A stretch of 64,000 nucleotides of DNA, from NCBI GenBank assembly GCA_001792895.1, contig MARA01000019.1, forward strand, positions 124,001-188,000, read 5' to 3'. A model generated the notes under the pieces. The model saw only the letters and a list, made by a program, of their open reading frames with translations, did not search any database and had not been told where the DNA came from. Below, in pieces: positions 47,712 through 58,751 of the stretch. The DNA comes from Lentinus brumalis. Its lineage: Eukaryota > Basidiomycota > Agaricomycetes > Polyporales > Polyporaceae. Made by a program: the position numbers and the translations under genes. Each line of letters begins with the position of its first letter. Position 1 is the stretch's first letter.

Positions 47712-49295
47712 CATCACCAAAACGCGGGACTTCTGAGAGCATGCGGTGGTGGTCTACGGAGGAAGAGGGTGGGCGATAGCCGCTCGTCGGGCGCGGGCTG
47801 GGTGCGACAGCGTACGATAGCACAGCTTCGTCATGTGGCTTGTACGATCGTACCTGGTCGGCGGCTGCTTGGAATGACCTCACGTCCTCGGCGCACGCCA
47901 TAAATTACAGTGCATGATATTCGAAGCGTAGGGGGGCAGCGAAGGTGCCGGAACTCGTCTGCATTCTCCTCCTCGTCCTCCTCATACTGTAGTCTGACAC
48001 GTCTCCACACACTGACTCGGAGCCTAGGTCCTCGACATCGGCCTCCACGCGGCCTCCGTGATCGTCATCATTTGCACGGTCTGAGTACTTGCTCGGGACT
48101 TAGTCCCATGCCGTCGCCGTCCGCGTCTTTGTCTTCCGATCGTCCTCTGAGGAGTCGGCCACGAAAGAGTCCACGTCCCTCGGCGGTTCCTGAGAATCAT
48201 TGCTCGCATCGCCTGGAAAGTCGAGTGCGAACCTGAGTCGTGCTTCTCCTCGGTGTCGGTATCGCTATCCTCGTCATCAGAGACGGCATCGGAGTCCACC
48301 TCTATTTGCGTGTTTGTGACGGTACGCAACTGAACAACCAGCAGAGTGCAAGGCGCGGGCGCCTTGACGTGATGACATCATGCGTGTGCAAGCTCTACAT
48401 AAGCGCGTCCGATGTGTCTGCCGCTCGCAGGCCCTTCTTGACTTTGCACCACCACCATCCCTGCTTGATTGCTGCCTTTCTCTTCACTGAGTCCAGATCT
48501 CCTCGACATGGCGCGCTCTGTGAATCGATGGACCCTGAATCACCGGTAAGTCATCCCATCAGACTGTACGAGCCCGCCCTAGTTAGTATACGGGGCCTCT
48601 GTACCCGCGTGCAGCATCGCCATACGTTGAGCATCAAGGAGGGCAGAGTGGGCGATATGGAGGATAACAGGTACGTGATCTGCTGGGTTAGGGCATGCCG
48701 ATTGGATTCTGAAGGAACCAGGTGCGTACGTCACAGGTACACCGACTATATGCGCGTTGTTCACTTATGGCGCACGCATCTCCAGCGATTGCCCCACCTC
48801 TCTCGCATGCAAGCATTGGACCCGAAACTTCGGTGCGTCTGTAACTGCCCATATTCCCGCATATCGCCCAACCACATCCTACACGTATCGTGTACTTTCC
48901 CTCTACTGTGCACCTCCGCTCCCGCTCCCGCACTCCCACTCATGAACTCCGTGTCTGGCTTCTCCGTGTCCCGCTTGCGCTTGTGTTTACCCCATCTATC
49001 CGCATTCCGTTCACAAGGTGCATGTCGCGATTCTCGCCATGGCTCTTTGTGTGCTATTTAGCATCTTCCGGCTTGCCTGTACTATATTGGTAGTTTTTGA
49101 ATCGAAAAAGGTTGCACCGTGCTTTCTGGATTGCGCAGAGTGGTCGACGAAGTGAGCCGGAGGAATGAGGCTTGCCAGCTGCCGTGTTATCGTACGGCGC
49201 AGTTGTACGATCGGACACTCCGGGCTGTGCTATCATACGCGCCCATGCGTACGATCATTGTATACGAAGTATGATATGCATGGGGTCCTCTGACC
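47712..49295. repeat. 1.59-kb direct duplication, copy 2
   Basis: Same orientation as copy 1, 7.75 kb away. Just past its right edge lies CGATCGTACAAC (about 49303-49314), the inverted partner of GTTGTACGATCG inside the copy (about 49201-49212). Copy 1 stops before that partner. So copy 2 may be nearer to the original form and copy 1 a derivative. Confidence 0.85.
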
Positions 49296-49552
49296 GTACC
49301 ACGATCGTACAACATATGCGACGACGAGCATTGTCATGGACTACAAGTATGATAACAAACTATCGAAGCCGCGCACGATTTAGCGATGATCGCCACGCAA
49401 GGCGACGCCGCTGGCGGTATCATGGCCGGCTGTGTGGAGGACTTCCGCTACGAAATCCTCCAGGAGCTCAAAATGGCTGGATGCGAATGTACACTACGGA
49501 CATCCCTGTACGATCAATTGTCAGAATCGCGAATTGAGTCGAATCGGGCACA

Positions 49553-49660
49553 AGTAAATTGACGCGACGTGCCGCGACCTGACGCGCATTGACGCGGCGC
49601 TTGACGCGACCTGTGACGCGACCCGACGCACCTTGACGCGAAGTCTGCCGTGACCTAGGG
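49553..49660. repeat. TGACGCGAC repeat cluster 1
   Basis: About eight irregularly spaced TGACGCG(A/C) words, with TGCCGCGACC variants, all in the same orientation. Confidence 0.7.
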
Positions 49661-50204
49661 AGGTGTTGGCCCATATCGACGCAGTTTATGTTGCCGCTAT
49701 GCTATATGCACCAAGGTGGCAAGATGAGAAATCCTTGAGGTCAACGTCCAGCTGGAGGTCGCGACGGTCAGAGCGCTAATTCATCAATCCACAGTCACGC
49801 CGGCGCGCAGAGTAGGAGTACATGTTAGTACAGGTTGTGCACCTCTAAATCATCAGCAGTAGCTACCTGAGGCTGCTCTGAGCATTGAACTCTGTCGAAG
49901 ATAAGGGATGAAGTAGGTCAGATTTGTGATAGGGCACAAGTAAAAAGGTCGGAGGCTACCAACTGCTCAAGTACTTAGTAGCGCGAGCTCATCGTCGCCC
50001 TTTGAATGCGACGTTGGTCGAGCTAAATTGCACCACACCAGGGGATCGTTCAAGCCGCAAGAGTTCTCTATCATACTGGATAGAAGAGCGAGATGCTCGA
50101 GTGAGTAACCGTGACCTGTCAACAGTGGTCGCCCTTTGATTGGGTGATACTCACGATATCAAGGGCGTTGTGGGGTCGTCAGAGAGTTGAAAGAGCGGGT
50201 GACT

Positions 50205-50365
50205 CAACACACCGTGCCGCGACCTTGACGCACCGTGACGCGACGTTTGACGCGACGACCGCGACCTTGACGCACCGTGCCGCGACCTTGACGCGACGTA
50301 GGCGCCCGTGCCGCGACCGAGACGCGACTGAGACGCGACGTGACGCGCAGTGTGACGCAGCTGGG
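50205..50365. repeat. TGACGCGAC repeat cluster 2
   Basis: The longest cluster. CCGTGCCGCGACCTTGACGC occurs more than once, mixed with GAGACGCGAC and TTTGACGCGAC. Confidence 0.7.
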
Positions 50366-50674
50366 CGAAGTTGAGAGCCACCGCGATGTCCTGCAACGTC
50401 TAAAAACTGATCTTGTATGAGTATATTAGTCTTGAAAGGGTGCACAAGCCCCCGGAAGTACTCAGCTTGCTATGCATAGCCTGAGGGACGACTTGGAGTT
50501 CACTGCGCCGCCGATGAGCGCTTAGCCGAGCCAGAAGCAACGGCCATTGCTGATGGTAAAGGAGGCTTCCAGCGGTATATTCGGAGCTATTTAGTCTTCA
50601 GTGGTGTGTGACTTGATTCTAAGCACAGAGTAAACCTGAGCGGAGATGACTGAAGCAGAGGAAGAGAAGTCGAG

Positions 50675-50748
50675 ACGCGACGTTGACGCGACGTGACGCG
50701 AACTGGCGCGTCGCGTCACGTCGCGGCAGGTCGCGTCAAATTCTGTTT
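50675..50748. repeat. TGACGCGAC repeat cluster 3, with inverted units
   Basis: GACGCGACGTTGACGCGACG is followed by the reverse complement form (TCGCGTCACGTCGCGG), so this cluster can form a hairpin. Confidence 0.65.
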
Positions 50749-50754
50749 GCCCAG

Positions 50755-51000
50755 TCGAATCGGGAGCACTCTGCTCAGATGCTCGAACCGATCACGGACC
50801 TCTGAGTTTGAGAATGCGTCGCAGCCGGGCGTCGATCTGGTAAGTAAGTATAAGTACTGATGGGACTCGGGACTGGGTCTTGACGACGGATCTGTCCGAG
50901 CTTTCAGACGTAGCTTACCGTCGCCGTGAGCCTTGCTCGTAACCTCGCTTCGTCCGTCGAGTGGGTTCTTTTCTGGACCTCGATAACCCAGGCAGTAGGC
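50755..51000 (+). pseudogene. F-box gene relic, last exon
   Basis: Aligns with the relic at 32280-32480: both have a TGCTGAGATGCTCG or TGCTCAGATGCTCG start and a shared GACTCGGGACTGGGT block. The reading SLARNLASSVEWVLF parallels VFARELSSSMNIL of intact genes. Frames are broken. Confidence 0.5.
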
Positions 51001-51455
51001 GGTGTTCGCGTTGGACCTCCTCGGGCCTCGAACTTCGTTAACATGTTCTTCGCTCGTATAGCATGCAGCAGTCCATATTTGAACCTTGCAGCCACGACCG
51101 TCAGTGCATCGGGAAGGCCAGGCTGGAGTACTACTTATCTGTTACGCAAGGTGCGGGAAGCCGAGTTACATCGACTGCGTCTACCGTTCAGGTACTTACT
51201 GAGTTTGCACCAACTGGAGAAGTCTGATGTGGCAGAAGCTCGACGTAGCAAATTCACTCAGTCTCCAGTGACTGCAACACCACTGACGATGCAAGGCACA
51301 GTCCGGGCGGTCTACCAATACTTCGTTTCGTTTCGGATCAACTCCTGGAGAACCATCGCCAGGTCAGACGCCCTCGACTTTAGGGCAGGGAACGAGTAGC
51401 TGCGCAGAGAAACCCCGAACGCGAAGAGAGGTTGCCTCCCGTCCTTCTCCTCAAG
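51001..51455. other. 5' flank of F-box gene 4; no other gene
   Basis: A plus-strand ORF continues from the relic to 51399 but has no F-box-family features beyond the relic itself. Confidence 0.35.
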
Positions 51456-53168
51456 ATGATTCCTGGGACTGACACGTCATCCGACGTGTCGACTTCGTGA
51501 GCCAATCGGTATCCCGCCTCAGAATTCGCTTAACGATCTCTCAGATTGCTGCAGCTGAACGAAGACGTCCTGTGCAAGATCCTCGAGCTACTGTTACACG
51601 CAGGCGGGCTGAATGAGTTATCGCAAACGTCTCGTCAGGTCCGCGCCGCCTGCATGCCAGTCCTCTTCCGTCGATGTTTCTGTCCTGTGGAATTCCGTCC
51701 CCCTGGACCGCAGATGTTCTTGCCATCCTCCGCATGGCCGCATGTCCAGTATGACATTTATGTTGTCGTGCCTATGTAGCCACCATGCTTACATTCCGAT
51801 AGGTACCTGATGGTTCGGGACGATTGCCTCGACAAGTTCAACCCAGATTCAACGCTGTGCTTTGTCCTTGGAGGACCGCTTGTCGATCAGTGGCTTCAGG
51901 GCATGCCGCGACTTCATTCGGTGACACTCTATCAGTGTGGTGAAGAGCCGCACGGATTGTCATGGGGAGCATTGCGGTCGGTGCTGTCCCTCCCGGTTAT
52001 CCGCGAGTTCAAGCTTGATCAACTTCACTTCTGCCCTGAACTGCTCCCCAGTGACGAACTCCGCATCGAGCCCACTGGCCACCTCACATCCTTCGAATAC
52101 CTCCTACGCAAACGAGCTGATCCATACTACATCGAATCACCATATACCGCCCAACCTAACTATAACGACGAGATGAGAGCATTGAGCACGACTCTCGCAG
52201 CGCTTCAAGAAACTCTGGAGATATTGACTTTGGCTACCGAGTCAGCGCCGATACACCTCTTTGCCCGACACCCTTGGCCTCGTCTGCGACGCCTCGCTTT
52301 GCGAGGAGAGCCTTCTGACAGCCTTGTATCGTCTCTCCTTTCCAGTGTTTCTCACCTACCAAACTTGCAATCCCTCGTTCTCAAGTTCTCGTCAACCAAG
52401 GATATTCCAGTCCGCGCCGGCATACTCTGGCGGGGGCTCTCACCGACCCATTTCCCTGCCCGGTCTTGGAGGAACTCGTTGTCACTTATCCAGATCCCGT
52501 CGATCCGCTCTTCGATCATCTCCCACCGATATTGCGCACCCTATCCCTGTGCTGTTGGCGCCACTTGTATCATGAATATCTGAGCCCATATCGACAGTGG
52601 GACCCCAGTGACGCTCCGCGGCCCCTCCTCCTCCTCTCCTCTTCTGAGATGCACGAAGTCTTGCGCCGGTCGCGGACAACGATGCTTCGACACCTCACGC
52701 TTGAATACCGCGCTAACGACGGAGACGACGAGCTCCTGCAGTATATCGCTCAGAATTTACCTTGCCTCACCCGTCTCAAGTTGATACGATATAGGCCTGC
52801 TGGCGTGAATGATGTGCCTATTGTAAGTGTTTGGATAGCCAGTCTTATAGGGTCAAACCCTGATGGGATACTAGGAACGCATCGCGCGATTGTTGCGCCC
52901 GCTCGCCCACCTTTCCGAGCTCAAGATCCACCTAGACCACCCGGATATGCCCCTTCCGGGCCTCGCTTTGATGATTGGCGCAGGCGGAATGTACTCAAGA
53001 TCGGCCATGGACCAATTTCGCCTTATTGTGGACGAAGTGGCGGATGTCTTTGCGCGCGAGTTGAGTTCGTCCATGAACATCTTGTCTATATTCACCCCGA
53101 CGGCGCGTCGCTCGAACTGGGCACGTTTCCGAGTTGTTCACAGGAAGGCACTGCAGGAAGAAGAGTAG
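51456..53168 (+). CDS. F-box / leucine-rich-repeat-like protein 4, one base short
   Basis: Exons 51456-51496 (MIPGTDTSSDVSTS), 51545-51748, 51803-52822 and 52875-53168. It is the sister of the gene at 16627-18338: the same intron phases, the same 294-base last exon, and almost the same F-box segment (LLQLNEDVLCKILELLLHAG, LNELSQTSRQVRAACMP). LRR motifs: MPRLHSVTLYQ, LPVIREFKLDQLHFCP, WPRLRRLALRGE, CLTRLKLIRYRP. In exon 3 the frame breaks at 52452-52462 (TTTCCCTGCCCGG), where the sister reads FPCPALEELA. Total exon length (1559) needs one more base. Restored, it would be 519 residues. It could be a recent pseudogene or a consensus error. Confidence 0.75.
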
Positions 53169-53523
53169 AGTGGGGCAGGGTATGAGGACCATGTAAGGTA
53201 GTGCGAATAAGTATCACATTGCCAAGCGACTGCTGGCAGATCGTCTATAGAGGACTCGGGCGTACTTACGCCGTGCGTCGCGGCATGGTGGTAGTGACAC
53301 CAGCAAGATGCACGAGAACAGACGTAGTAGCACTCCAGCAAACGCTCGTACCGTGCGGACTTTAGTCCGCCGCCTGCCACTACGCAGTGGCCAAGACGAC
53401 GGGCGCTAACATTTGTTCAACTTCACCGCAACCATCACCATCTAGGAGCCTCGTATTCGTCCCTGTCTTCCTATACTGCCAGTGTCGGACAACTCTCTCC
53501 GCGACTCGGATTGCCACATCCCT
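53169..53523. other. Intergenic; no gene seen
   Basis: Nothing supportable between F-box gene 4 and the FunK1 C-lobe gene. Any lost N-lobe of the kinase would have been here, and no trace of it remains. Confidence 0.35.
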
Positions 53524-54448
53524 ATGGAGCCCTCACAACCGTCTAAACCGCCAGTTGCTTCTTGGAGGATGTCATATGAAGGGCGGCTCCCTTGTGACGA
53601 TAGTCGGAAAGAGAGAACGGTACGCCACAGTGTCTGAACCTCATCCTGACCGTGTCGTTGTAATCACATTACTCTCAGGGTACGTACTACATGTCCGTGG
53701 AAAAGCTGCAATGGAAGGCCGTCGCCCACGAAGTTTGCCACGACCTGGAATCGTTCTACTGGGTCCTCATGTGGCTCGTCCTGCGCCACACGAGCCACAG
53801 TCTCGGCCCCGACTACTGCTTCAAGCTCTTCAAGGATAGCTCCGACCTCGCTGCGGCTGCAGCTAAGACGTGTTGGATCAGGCCCTTCAGCTGGTCCACC
53901 GGCGAGCGGCAGATCGAGCTTGCAGTCACGAACAACGTCCCGCTGACCGTGCTCATCGAAGATTTTCGAGTCCTCATCTCTCGTGCATGCTTCTATCCTG
54001 AGGCGCCCCCTCCTACTCCCCTCGCCCACGACTCTGTACTCGGGATCTGCTGCAAGGCGGTCGCTGACCCGGCACAGTGGCCAGAGAACGACTCCGTTCG
54101 CTGCACCCTCACGCGCCCGGGGACATCGTGGAGGACAGCGTTGTGAGTGCCCAGTGCGACGAGATCGCCAATCTTGAGAGCGAGGAGGACGAGGATGACA
54201 TCGTCGTGGAGCCGCGTCACAAGGACAATGAACGCGACGACACGGATGCCGCTGGCCAACCGAAACACAAGATCGATTCTCCAGACGACAGCGCACCTGC
54301 TGTTGACCCCGCAGCCGCCGACTCGCAGCTGCAGGGCATGACGACGCGCCTACGAGCCAAGCGCAAGGCGAGCGCTGCGGCACCAGCGCCATCGCGAGAT
54401 GGCGGACCGTCCAAGCGGCGAAAGACCAACCTACCGCACCGATCTTAA
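53524..54448 (+). CDS. FunK1 C-lobe-only gene, one base short
   Basis: Exon 1 is 53524-53619 (MEPSQPSKPPVASW...RKERT), with an intron 53620-53678 and exon 2 53679-54448. The splice position RKERT/GTYYM equals KERT/GTYYF in FunK1 gene 2. The product starts just before the activation segment and keeps AHEVCHDLESFYWVLMWLVL. It has no HRD loop, DFG/DFD or N-lobe, so it cannot be an active kinase. The frame changes at CGCCCGGGG (about 54115-54123). With one base restored it is 288 residues, ending in an acidic region (SEEDEDDIVVEP) and a basic tail (RLRAKRKASA, KRRKT). The tail resembles a nuclear localisation signal. Confidence 0.6.
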
Positions 54449-56913
54449 GGAGCCGAGGGAAGAAAGTTTCTGGTACTCGTTGGGAATCTGTGGAATAGTC
54501 GACGTCGACGGTCGAAGGTATCGGGCTCGCTCGACTTCAAGTTCCCGAGGCGAGGAATTATTTCAGAACTGTAACCCGGACTGGCACCCGACCTCAAGCC
54601 ATCTCACCGGCCCCTCTCCTCACTCATATTCTTGCGTGGCCGCATCGACGTCACCATCTTTCGATCCGCAGTGGACCACCGAGAATCGCGGGGGCGGGCA
54701 TTTTGGGTGGGAAACCGAAGAGGTCGTGTAACCTATGCAATTCGAGCAGTGCGAGTGTCCGCGGAAAGAAGTACTTACCTTGCGCTGTCGCGGGGATATC
54801 ACGATGTACTTACTCGATGAGTCTGGGCTAATGAGTTAAGTATATCGCGCGACGTCAGTTTGTGATTGAACTGCGGGTCACCGTGGTGAAAGTCAGAGGC
54901 TCTAAACGTACCTCCAGGACTCCAGGAAACCAGCACTTGCCATGTACTCGTACAAGCTCTTCAATCGAAGCAAAAATGCAGGCTGAAGGCTCGGAGAATT
55001 TGCGGAAGAACGCATTGGGCAAGCTCGCCACAACACAGTCAAACAAGCGTCGGTCCGTCTCTTCCCGGGCCGCCTCGACGGTGACGCTGCCACGCAGCCA
55101 CCGCCATTCGCGCGGCCTCTGATTCTCTCTGATCAGACTCTTGCATGGCGGTAGCGTCAGGATCGTACTCATTGGATGCCGCTGCTGCCATCGACTGCTT
55201 TCCCACTGGCAACTGGAATTGCTGCCTTTCCGGCAATCTGCCAGTGAGTCCGAGTTCCAAGTTCCCCTCCCCTCCAGCGGGGAATATTCAATCACTGACA
55301 CGATCGACAGTAAGTAACTGATGTCACATCGAAAGCCGAGGACATGAACGCTCAAGCTCAAGTGAGGGCCTCGGTCCATTCATCTGTACCGCTCCCTCCA
55401 GCGGCTAGAGGTCTGGACCGTCGCGGCGTGCACACTGCAGTCATCTCCGCTCTGTGCCTCCGCGAGCGAAATGAAGTCCGACCGAGACCGTCATCTCCGC
55501 GCACGGCATGGAGTTGTCATCTATTTCTAAGCTGCAGCGCAACAGTGGCCCATAGGCCTCCGTCGTAACTTGCTTCTTTGTCTGAGCTTCGAAGAGGGTG
55601 CGAAGTGCGGCGAAAGCTCCCCCGTCTGTGCTTTCGTTCGTGCTCGACTTCTTTGAGTCTCTCGCTGCGCTGCGCCGAATCCTTAGCACATACTTACACG
55701 TGGCGCACTGGTACCACTGCCCAGCAGGCAAGTACGTATTCTCTGCCTGGAGCCTGGTACTCGAGTAGGACTCACCCACCCTTGATTAGGTTCTGCGAAG
55801 TGCAGTATATCTCCCCCGGCGGCAGGCCGTGTAGCACCGTCGGTGATAGGATGCACCCTGCACTGACGACCGCATCGTCCAAGCAGGTCAGAGAAGTTGC
55901 TTAATCACCGTAGGCTCCTGCCGTCGCGCTTGTCATGTCCCAGTCCAGACCTCAGTAAGTACTCTCAAAGAGCTGTACTTGACGCGGACAGTCATGCATG
56001 ATGCATGGATGTTCGCTACTTGCCGGCCTGCACTTCTCCGCCGTCCGCGTTCGAATGGCGAGCGTATGAGGCTCAGGTTACCGTCTTCTTGGTCGGTATG
56101 GAGACCGGGCGGGCTGCTGAGCTGTTCCGAGCTGGACTCGCGCTTCCAGATGGCCCGTCTGTTGGGAATGCATTGGCCACGCGCTGACTATCCCGCCGTC
56201 GTTGGTAGACCGACAAGAGAAGCAGGCGATCCCTCAAGCTCAAGCCTGGAGTCTCTCTGCTATCGCTGTGAAGAAGTGTATCTTAGCCAACATATCCATA
56301 CCTATCCATACCAACCAATGTCCATGAACATGTGTCGCACGCAGGCCCAGACATGGCCGGCTCCAGTGAAGGTTTTGGCGCAATCTTCCGGGTCGCGATA
56401 AGTCGTCCGGATTCGCATTGGAAGCGAAAGCAGTGCTGGTCGCGTGAATCGTACTGTACATGTTTTGTAGCGTTATCATTTCAGGAACAGTCCTGGATGG
56501 GCCAGCCGTGACCTCGGCCTGTATATTGATTGCTCCGCTTCGAGGATCCCGCGACGGGGCAGACTCTTGCTGGCCCACCGGCCAGTTCAAAATGGCTCAG
56601 TGCCTGCCAATTGAAGCAGGCTTAGCTCGCGGTGTGCTCCCGGTGTACGCCTCCCTGTGAGTAACAGAGTCAGACTTGCAGTACTTACTTGTACTTATAC
56701 TGTACTTACAGTTAAGTAGCTTGCACTGAGGTGACGTCATGTGAAAGCGATCGATCAGCGATCGCCGATATTCATCGGGGGGCGTCTACGGGCCTTAAGT
56801 GGGAGGACGAGGACGGCGAGCTCTTCTCTGTCCTCGCTGCACGACACGTTCTGCTCACTCCCCGAGACGACGTCCTCAGCCAGACAAACACCCTGCACTA
56901 CGAACAGCCCGAC
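54449..56913. other. No supportable gene
   Basis: A minus-strand stretch near 54905-55110 reads DRRLFDCVVASLPNAFFRKF and then ASIEELVRVHGK. In spacing this recalls gag-like proteins of Copia-type retrotransposons, but no other retroelement part is near and the call is not safe. At 56676-56720 there is a run of TACTTAC/GTACTTA units. Otherwise nothing. Confidence 0.3.
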
Positions 56914-57530
56914 ATGTCGTCCGCAGAGACCACCCCCGAGTCGTCCATCCTCGCCGAGACGAACCTCAACGACGACCCGAAACGCGTTCTCATGGTCCTC
57001 GACGTCCAGCACAACATGCTCCGCGACCCGCCCGCGGGCATCCCCGCCGGGGCGACCGTCGGCCCCAACATCGCGACGATTCTCGCCCGCGCCCGCGCAG
57101 CCGTCCCCCCTCCGCGCATCGTGCACGTCCGCAACGCCGGGGACGCCGGCGAGCCCGACGAGACGGGCACCCCGGGGTGGGAGCTCGTGAACGCGCCGCT
57201 GCCCGGGGAGTTCGTCGTGGACAAGCGCAAGAACAACGCGTTTGTGGGCACGGAGCTGGGGCAGATTATCCCCCGACGGCGGAGATCATCATGGTCGGGA
57301 TGCAGAGCGACTTCTGCATCCGCGCGACGTGCAGCGCGGCGCTGAGCCGCGGGAACGAGGTCCTGCTCGTGCGGGGGGCGCATGCGACGTACGACCGCGT
57401 CGAGTATCACAACCACGGGCTGATCACGAGCGCGTTGGAGGTGGAGAAGGAGATCGAGGGCGAGCTGGAGGAGGCCGGCGTTATCATGCTCGAGATGAAG
57501 GACCTCCCAGGCATGTTCACAGACCGCTAG
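56914..57530 (+). CDS. Isochorismatase-like hydrolase, one base short
   Basis: Single exon. The isochorismatase-like superfamily (cysteine hydrolases of amides and enol ethers) uses an Asp-Lys-Cys triad. All three are visible: VLMVLDVQHNML (Asp), VVDKRKNNAFVGTEL (Lys) and VGMQSDFCIRATCSAA (Cys), with GWELV between. The frame breaks at a C5 run (57270-57274): GQIIP must continue into PTAEIIMVGMQ one frame over. Length 617 plus one gives 205 residues, normal for the family, and the end (LPGMFTDR) is clean. Substrate unknown; no signal peptide, so probably cytosolic. Given its conserved motifs I would treat it as a working gene unless the frameshift is confirmed. Confidence 0.85.
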
Positions 57531-58751
57531 CTGTTGTCTCGGAGGCGAAGGAGAATGGGAATTGGCGTAGACTGGAAGAAGTCGGATTTTCTGTTCGGAG
57601 GTTTTGTTCGGATTCGGAATTGGCTGGCTTGTCGTTTTCCGTTAACTTATCTCCCTCGCTTTGGGGCTTCCTCACTCGCGGTGTAGGTGCGCATATACAC
57701 ACGTCTGTCTCTTTTTTTGGACTCACCTCATCGTCCTTCACAGTGTAACATACCTTCGCAGCTCCGTAGTACGTTGGAATCTGGTTCCCTCGCTGTCGCT
57801 TTCAGTCATTGGAATGCATACACGCATAAACATACACGCATAAATTCGCTCCTCGTTCTGCAACGACACGACGTGCGTACCACACTGTGTCAGATCCACT
57901 GCGCTGCAGGCCGCAGCGATCACCCTGGTGAGCCATCTTCCTGAGTCTTCTGTAGGTAGGAACTTGTGCGACGGGGGTTCACCAAGGTTCGTATTGCGCT
58001 TACCCCGCCTATCCCTTCGCTCACAATCACTGTTGTCAGGCTTCCTAGTGTATTGTGATGTAGTCGGGCTCGAGTGCGGCTCCACGTGTACGCATCGAGC
58101 AGTAGGAGCTCCGCCTGCCTGCTTTAAGATTGTGCGGTAGGTGCCAGCGCCATGGTATGCGCCAGGGGTGGAAGTCTGACCCATTCGTGTGGCCAACATC
58201 TGAGCGGACAAAGCGCGGCTCGAGATCGGTGGGTTTCCACTTACGATACGACGCGCGTTCTGCTTACGATCTTACCCCCTGCTATCGTGCATGCTGAAAC
58301 AGCATGTAGTATTCGCGAAAGGGCAGCTTCCAACGTCCGCGGTGGTGCATGGGAACCCACAGGGCTTGGAGCGGGATCGACGCGTCTTCTCGATGCGACC
58401 GACCTTCCTTTCGAAGAATGTCCTTGGACCATCCGGATCCTTCCCTCCGTTCAGACATATTGCTGCCCCTTGGGCCGTAATAAGTATCATACACGCTCGC
58501 ATACCCGGCCATGCTGCCGGACGTTCATGTTGCGTGACCACTCGACTCTCCTTCCTACACCATTTGCAATGCAGGATTCAAGGACCCCGGACGTGATCGA
58601 AGACTCGTAATCAAGACACACTTGTACGAACCGAGAGCTATCTATCGCCACGCAACACCCGCCATCCTCGATGACTTATCCGCCATTGCCTCAGACTACC
58701 AGAGCGTATACGCCCTCGCGACGCGCACGGGCCCCAGTCCGTCATGCATAC
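57531..58751. other. No supportable gene
   Basis: 3' flank of the hydrolase and of the minus-strand FunK1 fragment. ORFs in 58150-58610 have no motif. Confidence 0.4.

Larger units (their letters stand above)
49296..50754. other. No gene; repeat-bearing intergenic DNA
   Basis: Contains the three TGACGCGAC clusters listed separately. No supportable ORF. Confidence 0.5.

Noticed and set aside
49258..49280. loxP-like recombination site (TATACGAAGTAT)
   Set aside because: Only part of one arm resembles loxP, there is no spacer and opposite arm, and the match is within chance for AT-rich DNA.
39956..49295. LTR retrotransposon (two 1.59-kb direct repeats 7.75 kb apart)
   Set aside because: The repeats do not start with TG or end with CA, there is no target duplication, no primer-binding site or polypurine tract was seen, and the interior has no gag, protease, reverse transcriptase or integrase frames but does contain a normal two-exon SAM gene.
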